Shown here: positions 1 through 9,699 of the stretch, one piece after another
Position numbering within the stretch: position 1 is the first letter of the stretch
How the letters are laid out: every line of letters begins with the position of its first letter
NCBI RefSeq assembly: GCF_000026945.1
Contig: NC_012866.1
Location: forward strand, 1-64,000
DNA from: Candida dubliniensis CD36
Lineage: Eukaryota; Ascomycota; Pichiomycetes; Serinales; Debaryomycetaceae
DNA: 64,000 bases
Direction of reading: 5' to 3'
The notes under the pieces: model-generated
The model's database searches: none
Told to the model about the DNA's origin: nothing
Seen by the model: the letters and a program-made list of their open reading frames with translations, nothing else
Made by a program: the position numbers and the translations under genes

Positions 1-262
1 GATCCCTTATAGCTTTAGAGCAGTTAATCTAGACCCCAATTTATGCTCCGTGAGTTCTGCTCGTAATTGTGTCTCATTGTCAATAACTTCCTACTCTTTC
101 ACTCTTCCCAATTTCATTGTCATATTCGTCTCTATTAATCATTCATCGTGTTATCAATTTTTAGTTGTGACAAATTTAACAGTTTCCCCAACTTCTCCAT
201 GAATTGTGATATTGATTTAGCCAGACTCTGACAATTTCACATTTTAACCAAAGAATTTAATT

Positions 263-1130
263 AAGTGCGCCAAATTCAAGCCTGTGTGATTGTCTTGTCT
301 ATTTTTCCCGGACGTTTTTTGTTTCAATTGTCTAATCTTCTGCCAATCGATTTCTGAACACTGAAATCTAGCCATTGAATTTAAGCAAGTGCACCAAATT
401 TAAGCCTGTGTGATTTTCTTGTCTATTTTTCCCGGACGTTTTTTTGTTTCAATTGTCTAATCTTCTGCCAATCTGTTTCTGAACACTGCAATATTGCCAT
501 TGAAAGTGTCTTACTTGAAAACGAATATTTTATCTATTTCTCAACAATGCATAATACAACTTCTTCTCTTATATTCCCTGTCTAGGCACAAAATCAGTAA
601 CACTTCAGATTCTTGCAAGCTTGACTGCATTTCCCTCCACATATGCTTTGATTAATCCAATTGCGTTAGATTCCAGATTAGTTTGAAGCTAAACATAGCC
701 AGAGTCTGCAATTTTGATTTATATTCACATTTTAATCAGACAAACAACAAGTAGTTATCATTACTCTCCTGTGTGATTGTCTTGTCTATTTTTCCCGGAC
801 GTTGTTTGTTTTAATTGTAGAATCTTCTCCCAATCTATTCCTGAACACTGAGATATACCCATTGAATCGATTGAAACCGCCTTCCTTGAAAAAGAACATT
901 TTACTTATTTCTCAACAATGCATAACACAGCTTGTTTTCTTATACTCCTTGTCTTGATCATGTTCTGCTAGTAACACTACTTGTAGTAACAAACCTGACT
1001 GTATATCCTTCCACATGTGCTTTGATTAATCCAATCGTGTTAGATGTTGACCATTGCCAATAACAGTTCCATCCTTGCTAAATCATTTTAGAAGTCATCA
1101 CTGCTAGCTAACATCGGTTCTGTTTCATTT
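263..1130 (+). repeat. Tandem 124-bp pair within a ~364-bp duplication
   Basis: The phrase beginning AAGTGCGCCAAATT and running through TTTTTCCCGGACGTT to GCCAATC starts at 263 and again at 387, a period of 124 bp. Its core returns at 772, which is 364 bp after the second copy. The sequence after the second copy (around 510-670, with CTCAACAATGCATAA and TGCTTTGATTAATCCAAT) is matched by about 880-1037. The copies have diverged by substitutions and small indels, so the duplication is old. No coding content is seen. Confidence 0.85.
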
Positions 1131-1291
1131 CCAAGTTTCATGTATTCTATTTCCCCATGCTTATATCAGTAGTAGCTTTATCTTGCCTGTGATAGTGAAG
1201 TGCCAATGAAGATCATAAGAACATTAGTTGTTTGATTGTTGTCATTTTATTTTTTTTTTTTTTGCCAGCTGTAAATTTTCGTCGACTCGCG

Positions 1292-1460
1292 AATTAAAAA
1301 ACCGGGGAGTCGTTTCCTAATCCGGAAAAATTGTTATAGCTTAAATAAAAATTGTTTTCTGTCTAAATAAACCCTCAAGAGTCTTCACACAGAAGAAAAA
1401 ATACCCATCGATCTTTTTTAGGTCAACTTTCTTGTAAAAATAAACCTAAATTCTTACAAC
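1292..1460 (+). pseudogene. Shortened second copy of the 3' end of the unknown gene at ~7.97-8.46 kb
   Basis: The stretch AAACCGGGGAGTCGTTTCC followed by TAATCCGGAAAAATTGTTATAG matches the last codons and stop of the plus-strand relic ending at 8461, but lacks about 11 bases (GCTGGTATTG region). The match continues past the stop (TCTAAATAAACCCTCAAGAG against TCTAGATAAAAAACCTTTAAG; AACTTTCTTGTAAAAATAAACCT against AACTTTCTTGTCAAAAATAAACT). Copy two has about 150 extra bases in the middle. It is therefore a dispersed repeat or gene-family remnant. A weaker trace of the same trailer (TTTTCTTGTAAAATTACCTC) is near 4100. Confidence 0.7.
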
Positions 1461-2231
1461 ATCAATGAAATACTTTGCTAAACTCATGTCTGATCTGCTC
1501 TAACTAGCTCTATATGTTAGCTAGTAGACGTGCTCTCACCAATAACTTACTATGAAAACATGTACCATAGTCATTGTCAGTGATTTCACGTTTTATCATA
1601 CAAATCTTCTCGTTAGACTACTTGAGTAGCACAGTTTATATAGTTCACAATCAAGACACTAGTCGTTGATCCTTGCTCTATAACCCTTTGTTGTTTATCC
1701 TGCCACCTTGTTTTCTGACACCTTAATAACTCGGTGAAAAAGAGCGATCCAAACACAATATTCTACAAAACCCATCTTAATCGATCTACCTAGCTATCTC
1801 CCAACTTTAATCTTCCCATCTCTCCTGGCTCAGCCTCTGCACTCCTTCAAAGTTATACTCAAATTCGGTATCACTCATAGTTGTTTGTTGTTTACAGATC
1901 TACAAAAATCCGGAACCCAGGTCATAGCAAATAACTTTATTTTTATAAACTTCTCCTCTTTTCCCCGTTTTTACTTGCACAAATCATAAAACTTTTAGAA
2001 ACCAACCTTCCATTGACTCTTCTTGTTAATTGTTTTGTTTTTCTTCTTCTCTGATATCACTTCTAATCTTCATTGTTCCTTGTTCAGTGATACTTTGTTT
2101 AATTTTGTTAACAGATTTTAACCCAACCCTCAACTTCAAGTAACTTTTCTCTCAGATTTTTTGTCAAGTTGACGCCAAATCTTTTTTCTCGCCCCGGATT
2201 TATTCCTCATTATTTTTTTCGGTTTACCTCC

Positions 2232-2336
2232 GAAGATTACAAAAAAAGTCGCATTTTTCTTTGAAGATTACAAAAAATCCCCATACATTTTTGAAGATTA
2301 CAAACAAATGTCGTTTTTGAGCTCAAGATTACAAAA
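2232..2336 (+). repeat. Four AAGATTACAAA motifs at ~30-bp spacing (forward array)
   Basis: GAAGATTACAAA starts at 2232, 2263 and 2293, and CAAGATTACAAA at 2324, giving spacings of 31, 30 and 31 bp. The DNA between motifs is not conserved; only the motif and the spacing are. The array faces an inverted partner at 2662-2734. Confidence 0.85.
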
Positions 2337-2661
2337 AAAAATCACCAAAAACCACCATTTTTTGACTTTAACAGGCTATAACTCGGTCAATACAACACTA
2401 ATCATCTCTTTCTTTAAACCAGAGTATAGCGCCATCAATGCTCTATAATCAGCAATTTCAACCTTTTTAAAAACCGCGCTCCCCATTACACCCTTGTTAT
2501 AAACACCTCCGCAATTCCAAAATATTACTATTTTCGCTCATATCTCTACACACACAACTCCGATCACTCTCAAACCAGGTGCATTGTACTCACAATCCCC
2601 AAAACCACATACACACCCTTTTACAGCCCGTAAGAAGTGCTAAATTTTGTTCTGGTAAAAC

Positions 2662-2760
2662 TTTGTAATCTTGGTTTGCTTTTTTGAAAATAGTTTGTAA
2701 TCTTGAAATCACGTTTCCATATGTGCGTAATCTTCAAATCACGTTTCCATGTACAGTTCA
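2662..2760 (-). repeat. Three inverted AAGATTACAAA motifs at ~30-bp spacing
   Basis: TTTGTAATCTT, the reverse complement of AAGATTACAAA, starts at 2662 and 2694. A weaker copy (TGCGTAATCTT) is at 2724. Spacings are 32 and 30 bp, as in the forward array at 2232-2336. The last two copies share a longer 30-bp unit that includes AAATCACGTTTCCAT. Just to the right, TTGACTTCCGTAAAATACAC occurs at 2812 and 2864, a 52-bp period. Confidence 0.8.
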
Positions 2761-4719
2761 AGTTCAATTTCCCATTTTACTACAACAATTTCTACTGGGT
2801 CCCCGAGCAGTTTGACTTCCGTAAAATACACCACTTTACAAATCAACTATAACCTGGCCCGGCTTGACTTCCGTAAAATACACTACAAAGTCTACCCCTT
2901 GTACACTCTCCTCCTCTATAGATTTGCAGTAAATATATTCCTATTCTATGTGATTACTACTACACTTGCTAGCCTCTCGGTTCACTGCAATTTCACCTAT
3001 CCTTGTTCGCTTGACGCTCTATTAAATCCTATGACCACCTAAATCACTTGACCTCGGTTCACTTCCCCGGCTAGCTATCCGTGAGTCTCCAAGTTCGACT
3101 GACTAGTTGCATTTCTTGACCTCACAGATCGATCATTCAGCGTATATCACTCATTCTCTCTTTCCCATCAACTTGTCTTCTTCATTCATCGTCCACCCAT
3201 TCCCTGACTTGCCCTGCTAGCCATCCGTGGTTTTCGTCCAATTTGCCTGCCTGTCTTCTGCCCCGCCCATGTTATTCCTCTGATTTTCTAACCCTTCTCA
3301 CTCTCTTGATTTTTGTCTTGAAATAGATTCCATGAATTTCATCTTCATGACGTGCTTTCACTGATCCACTTCAATAACTTGTCTATCCATACGTATGTAC
3401 ATTTCTGATCCTTTCCTACTTCCACCTGTAATAGCTTGTCTGTCCATTCACTCACAGTACTTCTCAATCCCTTATTTTTTTGAATTTGATCTGCACCCAT
3501 CTTCCACCCAAATCATTTCTTGCCCTGCGCTTGTCCATCCGTGATTTTCCACTGTCTGACTCCCATGTCCTGACTGTTGATTGACATTTCCAATTTTCTT
3601 GAGTTTGTTTCCCTACTTGACAAGTTTCAATTAGACAACTTGCTTGAATTTGCTCCTCTCTCCATTCCTGGTGTAGCTTGCACCCACTGATTTGATATCT
3701 CTTTCAAATTGTCTTTTCCAGCTGAAATGACTTTTTCATGAATTCGTAATTTATCCCCTGGGTGCACAGCTTCCGGTTCAAGTAGTAGTCGTATCTTCGT
3801 ACTTCATTTCATCTGATTGAATAACTGATTGATTGAATATTTTGTTGTTGTCAATTTGTTGTTCAAGAAGAAAAGTGATGTTCTTTGCCAACTATTTTTT
3901 TGACCAACTAATTTTTTTTTGTGACGCGTGTCTCCCACACCCCAGATTTCATAGCTATCACAGTCAACACACTCTAACACCTTTAATTAAACTTCCAAAC
4001 AATAAGCTCACTACTCTGACAATGACTCTGAATTGATAAGCTCTCTGTTAAACCTTTGAAACTCTACCTCACCGCAAGTTGATGTTATTTTTTGAGCTAG
4101 TTTTCTTGTAAAATTACCTCAAAAAATTAAGACTCTACTCCCAAAACTTTAAAAAACAATGCAGACTCACTTTAGCTACCTCCTACAGTCCATATTTAAG
4201 CTTATATATTGTTTTTTAAGTTTTTTGTGTGCACAAAGTGTTGCCAGAACTCCCGTTCTCGTCTTTTTTTTCCTCAACTTTTCAGTCAATTCAACCTAAA
4301 ATTTTAAATCTTAAACTTCCCAAAACAATGCAAACTTAATTTACAGGGCCCCTACTATCCCTATCAAGGCTTAGTTTACGTCTACCACTTACTACTGTTG
4401 TTCCACTGTCCCTTGATGTCAGGGCCTGGTTCTTTTTTTGCTCAGTTTTTTTTTCAAATCTTCTCTAAAAAACCCACTCCTGCCACTGCCATAATTCAGC
4501 CTAGGCTGTTAGACATACGTGATTTACATCAAGACCCTGCCAATCTACAGACCCCATCTAAGTCTACACTGAGCACCTCGTGTCTTTCCCCACATTAATT
4601 TTTTGCACTACTTTTTTTTTTTGCCACGTTGAGAAAAAAAAGAAAAAATTTTCACCACTTTTCTTTCCACCAACAACAACAAGATCTTCAATCAATTATG
4701 CTGTTCTAGTTCTGACTAT

Positions 4720-5590
4720 CAGAAGTTCAGATTTCCCAGATGTTCAGTTTGCCAGATTTCCCAGATCTTCCAAGTGCTTAGATTTTTGAATTTCCAGAAT
4801 TGAACTCCAGCTGAACCTGCCACAGTTCTTTCAGGGTGTTTATTGTTAGTTGTTCAATTTTGCAATGTATTCTGTTTTGCCAGATTTGCAAGATTTCCCA
4901 GTTTTTCCAACTCATTCCACAATTGTACTGCCATTGAATTGAGATTCACCACTATTCATTTGCTGTTGCACCAACTGTCTAGGTCAGCTATTCATTTGTT
5001 CACTTCACCAACTGACAGTTCATTTTGCCATTGACTATTGACTCAGCCAGAATTTACAACTGAAATGACAACAGCTTACACACGGCCATTCAAAAATGAA
5101 TTTGCAATGATTTCCAGAACTGCCATTGACTACTGAAACTACACTCTGTTGTTATGTTAATTCGACAACTAGAAAACACAACGAAATACATGTCTGGGCA
5201 TTTGCAATAGCTTACACAATTCATGTTGCAATGCCCATTCAATCTGTCCATCACGACCATGATTTCTACAACTGCCTGACAAACAACAGCATTGACAACG
5301 GCACACACACAGCAGCTTATACAATTTATGTTGAATTTCCCACTGCCATTGAGTTACTACGTGTTGTTGAACCACCAAATCCAACAGATTTGCCAACTTT
5401 CATACATACCAGCTTGCATTAGAATATTTCACACTGCCATAAACCACTGATACTACATGTTGTTCAACCAGCTTTCACAACGAGATACAAACTGGGCATT
5501 CACTATACCTTATACAATAGAACTGACAATTAACTTACACAACGGGCATTCGCATTTCAAACTGCCATTAGATTGCCAAATGCTGTTCAC
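4720..5590. repeat. Degenerate tandem repeat field
   Basis: Short phrases recur in roughly the same order: CAGATTTCCCAGAT near 4732 and 4753; ACTGCCATTGA near 4930, 5119 and 5341; TACTGAAACTACAC against TGATACTACATGTTG; CAGCTTACACA or CAGCTTATACA near 5071 and 5313; GGGCATTTGC and GGGCATTC. The period is irregular and the copies are strongly diverged, so this looks like an ancient minisatellite. Two short overlapping frames across it on opposite strands have no protein character. Confidence 0.55.
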
Positions 5591-5639
5591 ATAGCATCAC
5601 CTGCCGCACTACGTCTCCTTTTATAATGTCACATATATT

Positions 5640-7966
5640 AATATACAACGACAAAAAAAAAAAAAAAATAATTCCTTATCCACCTCTTGATACACTGCCA
5701 CCATAACATGTTGATGTAGATTGACAGCCTCTGCTCGCATTAGTGCCCGCATCCAATGATTAAACACTTTAACTTGACCTTTACTGTACCAACGATCAAA
5801 TATCATAAAATAGTTTTTTCCCCTATACAATTATCATGATCTTTGTTAATACATCCACATTTTTTACATAACATATCTCTCCCACGAGGTGCCATGAAAT
5901 ATGTTTCAGCAGCGTGTTCTTTCCAATTCTGCCCATCAGGTGCCATACTTTCATTTGCTCCAAGCGATTTCATAAACCATTCTTCAGGTTCATATTTCCC
6001 AATTTTTTTCAACACTTTGCAATACAACTTATCCAACACTTGCACCTGAATAGACAAACGATACTGACTTGTTTCAACAAAGGTACAATGCAAGAGTTTA
6101 CTATCATATTCATTGATCATTGTATCTAAATCATTCTTGACCACCCATTCCAATTGCAACCCACCAAGCCCTTGTTGAACAATCTCACAAACATCATCAC
6201 CACTCATTTGACCAAAAATAACTCGACACGCCAAGCTCACATGAACAATCTGTCGTCTTTCGCACCATGTCGGAGAACAACCTTCATTGCACATAAAGCA
6301 CCACTTGCACACACCTTCAACACGAACCACTGGGCTATTATCCAAAGTAGTTAAATAGAATCCAAACCATTTATAAAGTGTGTCGATTTTAATAAATTTA
6401 TATCTTTCATTAATTTCACCCAACTTGAACTTGGCTCTGTCCATCATACTCTCCTCCACCTGCACCTCTTCCCACACACTTCCACTGTCACATTTCTCAT
6501 CTGCTCAACAATAGTTTTAGTACAATCTGCCGGTTGCCCACAACAATTGCGATGATCACCCCACTCCAAACCATAAAATTCGCACATTTGTTTCTTGAAA
6601 CATTCGCTCACTACAAGTTTTCCGTTAGATACTTCATCATCAGCCGAGAGAAATAAAACATACAGCGGTTTCCCACGCAACCGGCCAATGACCTGAATTG
6701 CCTCCGGAACAGTCGCTAATGTTTCATAAAAAATTATCAGCTTGATACCAGAAATATCCAAACCAACTGAAGCGGCTTTTGTAGCAAGAATCAAACGTGT
6801 CTTTGATATATCCTGGTGTGCTTTCTTGATATCTTTCGTTTCTGACAGAATAACAACAGCATCATCAAACTCTTGACTAATCTCTTTAAGCGTCTCAAGA
6901 TTGCAAAAGTACACAAATATAATACCATCACTATTGCTCACCAAAAATTGTTTGACAACACCAATCAAATAACCAACTCTCTTCTTGTCCTCTCCAATAA
7001 ATTCCCTTTCAACATAAACATTTTGATTAGGTTCAGTTTTCACAGTATTGTACACCTTCGGTGCCAACAAATTTTTCTCCATCTCTGTTGCAAAATTCTG
7101 CGGCAACGTCGCACTCTCAAATGAATGCAAAATCCGGTAGTGCACTCGGTTCAACCGGCGAAATTCTTTTTCTTCAATCAACACCTGCGCCTCATCGGTA
7201 GAGCTGACACTGTTGACCATATTTCTGAGAAAAATTCAAAAAAAAATCACTGACATTCAGCTTTGTTAAACTCTCAACTGTCCCCACAACCAAATCAATA
7301 CTGCCATCAAACGAGTTAAGATTTCTAACACCAATCACATTAACATACTCTGCCATTCGCTTTTCAAACTCAACTGCAACAACATTATACGGCAACACCA
7401 AAAAACTCACTCTTCTTTTGCCACCTTCCCTTCGTTTCATTATTTTATTAGCAAGTATAGGAACCAAAAAGAGATACGTCTTCCCAAATCCAGTAGGTGC
7501 AACAATAGCTCTGCTGTTTGCACCAGACCAACATATCTCCAATATCAACTTTTCCTGATCAAAATCCTTCTGCTGGTAGCCACAATCAATTTTTGCTTGT
7601 TCAATGTCTTCAAGCTGCAAGCTACTGCAAAGACGCAAAGGAGGTTTAACTGGTTTCAGAATTAACAGCTTTGATGTATTTTGATCAACGTCAATACCGA
7701 TATATTTTTGGTACAACGCAAAAAAATTGTCTCATTATCATCAGAATCGTTGTACTATGATAGGTATCCCAACCACCAGTGTTACCATACGAGTTGTAAG
7801 CACTCATCCAGTGATGCCCTTGGGCCTTTTCGATAACTTCAGTTACCAGTGACATTTGAATATAATTACGCACCATGTACGAAATACCTTGTCTAAGGTA
7901 CCGCATTTTAATCACGTACTTGACCTCCTCGTGATTTATCTTAGCCACCATCTTATAGAACTTCAT
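5640..7966 (-). pseudogene. Broken SF2 (RecQ-type) helicase gene, five frame fragments
   Basis: Five minus-strand reading frames follow each other with overlaps of 26-34 nt (7966-7691, 7716-7192, 7220-6444, 6477-5803, 5830-5621) and together spell a helicase. Visible motifs in order: Walker A APTGFGKTYL, motif Ia LVLPYNVV, a TVESL motif, motif II DEAQ, motif III SATLP, then a helicase C-terminal domain with ATKAASVGLD and QVIGRLR. A Cys-rich tail (CKKCGC) follows. Four frame changes and no complete start mean it is dead, or else has programmed or splicing rescue that I cannot see. RecQ-like helicases of this type are known as telomere-associated genes in several fungi; placing this one there is inference. 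It is head-to-head with the plus-strand relic that begins about 7970. Confidence 0.75.
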
Positions 7967-7969
7967 CCT

Positions 7970-8461
7970 GCAAAGTTACAAGATCAACCCGTGGCTTCGT
8001 CATCACAGCCTGATGAAACCGACATTTACAATATTGAATTTAGTGACGACGACGACCAACAAGTTCCCTCAACATTGCCTTCGTCTGTCCCAAGTCAACC
8101 TCCAGCAAAAAAATTGAAACCCACCCATGGGTTCAACATCACACCAGAATCAACAACCTTGCTGCGTGTCTATAAAATCACAAAGATTGTTCCAAAAGAG
8201 ATTTCTCAAATTCTTATCAGAGAAAAAAACACCATTGTCGGGTACCGACATGTGACTGTTTATTTGTCAGACGACTACAACCATGGCTCGGTTACTTTGA
8301 ATCCACAAGACGTTGAAAAGATGCTTGAAAAACATCGTGGCGAAACCTGGCAAACCAAATTGAACGACTTAATCAACAAAATCGCCCCTATTGAATTAGT
8401 TGTAAAGAAAACCGGCGAGTGCTGGTATTGGTCGTTTCCTAATCCGGAAAAAATGTTATAG
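7970..8461 (+). pseudogene. 3' portion of an unknown gene, start missing
   Basis: An open frame ends at the TAG at 8459-8461, and its last ~160 residues look like real protein: an acidic linker (FSDDDDQQ), a Ser/Pro-rich stretch with AKKLK, then a mixed charged domain ending WYWSFPNPEKML. Upstream the frame runs into sequence that is coding on the other strand for the helicase relic, and no ATG is found. The 5' part therefore seems lost at a junction near 7966. The 3' end and trailer are repeated near 1.3 kb. I do not recognise the family. Confidence 0.6.
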
Positions 8462-8789
8462 ATTGAATATATATTGGTTTTGTGTCTAGATAAAAAACCT
8501 TTAAGGGTCTTTCAGTGTTAATACTGATAACCAGCAAATACAACGGTATTACATTGGATATAATGAGTTTGTTCGTTCTTCTACACTAATATAAAACTAT
8601 GTAAATGTAATTAGAACAAATATAAAGAATATCACCAAACAGTACTCCCAACAATCTCTAAGAAACTTTTTTGGGCCAACTTTCTTGTCAAAAATAAACT
8701 TAAAATTGCTGCCACCAACTGTATAAGATGCACCTATTCATGTGCCACTATCTACAATACAACAAAAGATGTAGCTTTTAAGAATATGT

Positions 8790-9245
8790 GCTCTCTAAAT
8801 ATGTGGTGGTTAAAAATCTGTGGTCAAAGAAAACCAGTGGTCAAACAAAATCAGTGCTCAAAGAAAAGTGCTACCAAAGATGTGCTCAAAAAAAACCTGT
8901 GGTCAAAGAAAAAATCTGTGGTCAAAAAACCTGTGGTCAAAGAAAAACAGTGCTAAAACAAAATCAGTGCTCATAGAAAAAACCTGTGGTCAAAGAATAC
9001 GTGCGGTCAAATCTGCGGTCAAAAAATCAGTGCTCATAGAAAAAACCTGTGCTCAAAGAAAATCAGTGGTCAAATCTGTGGTCAAAGAAAAAATGTGTGC
9101 TCAAAGAAAATGTGCGGTCAAACCTGCGGTCAAAAAATCAGTGCCCTTCAAATCTGCGCTCTTTGGCGCTACCCAAAATGTGGTCAAGCAGAGAAAAAAA
9201 ATGTGGTCAAAACTCGGCGCTACCTAAAAACGTGTGGTCAAAGAA
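8790..9245 (+). repeat. GTGGTCAAAGAAAA minisatellite
   Basis: More than twenty imperfect copies of a 13-25 bp unit with the core GTGGTCAAA or GTGCTCAAA, usually followed by GAAAA, run head to tail. They include variants TGCGGTCAAA and AGTGCTCATAGAAAA. All three + frames stay open over parts of it because the unit lacks stops, but the peptides (Lys/Gln/Cys-rich) are a by-product. GCGCTACC occurs twice near the right end (about 9166 and 9220). Confidence 0.85.
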
Positions 9246-9608
9246 AATCATTAATAACTTGCCACACAAAAAGGGTACAATCACCCTTCCTTTTTCAACC
9301 ACAAATTCATTGACCTAGCTAACTGTTTACCAACTATCAGTGTACCACCTCTCCTGGTTGTCCGTCCACGTCTTTCCAAAAACAACCAAAAATCGCTGTT
9401 TTTCAAAAAATTCTGATTTTTCGGGTCGTGCGCACAAGAAAATCATTTTTTCTCCGGCCCCTGAATTTTTAACCTTTATCTGATCAACAACAACTCAGTG
9501 TATACTAAAGTTATAAACCTAAAAACTATATAGTTTATCTCCCTGAGTTATGTAGATTCCTATGGTACCCTTACTTTTTTGCTAGCACCTAAATTGGGTG
9601 AGCTATAA

Positions 9609-9690
9609 TGTGCTAACAAACATGTGGTCAAGAAATGTGGTCAAGAAAAAAACATGTGGTCAAGCTAACAAACTTTGTTAGCACATGTGG
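9609..9690. repeat. Inverted repeat enclosing further GTGGTCAAG units
   Basis: TGTGCTAACAAA at 9609-9620 is perfectly inverted as TTTGTTAGCACA at 9674-9685. The 53 bases between hold three GTGGTCAAG units, and another unit follows the right arm. In addition, GCTAACAAA (9664-9672) and TTTGTTAGC (9674-9682) form a 9-bp palindrome with a one-base loop. The region could fold as alternative hairpins in either strand. Confidence 0.8.
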
Positions 9691-9699
9691 TCAAAAATG

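Larger units (their letters stand above)
1..5600. other. Gene-free, pyrimidine-rich, repeat-laden region
   Basis: No open frame here looks like a protein; the few frames of 60-98 codons are low-complexity and have no recognisable domain. The + strand is visibly rich in T and C for most of its length. The sequence is built from old repeats listed separately: a 124-bp tandem pair inside a longer duplication, two opposed arrays of an 11-bp motif, a 52-bp repeat near 2.8 kb, and degenerate repeats at 4.7-5.6 kb. A shortened copy of a gene 3' end lies near 1.3 kb. This is the texture of a repeat-rich chromosomal breakpoint, pericentromeric or subtelomeric region; which of these cannot be told from the window. 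Confidence 0.6.

Noticed and set aside
2749..3042. 97-codon frame in the left repeat region
   Set aside because: Ser/Thr/Tyr/Leu-rich translation of pyrimidine-rich DNA that includes a 52-bp repeat; no domain and no gene-like codon use.
4436..4443. TTTGCTCA, a perfect Mac1-site match
   Set aside because: No gene nearby and embedded in T-rich repeat DNA; an 8-bp match is expected by chance in 64 kb.
5090..5422. Overlapping 72-98-codon frames on both strands
   Set aside because: They lie in degenerate repeats, overlap each other on opposite strands and read as low-complexity peptide.
8790..9245. CRISPR-like array
   Set aside because: Units are contiguous, imperfect and lack unique spacers; the organism is a eukaryote.
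8788..9318. Lys/Gln/Cys-rich frames of up to 135 codons
   Set aside because: All three frames are open because the minisatellite unit lacks stop codons; the peptides are by-products of the repeat.
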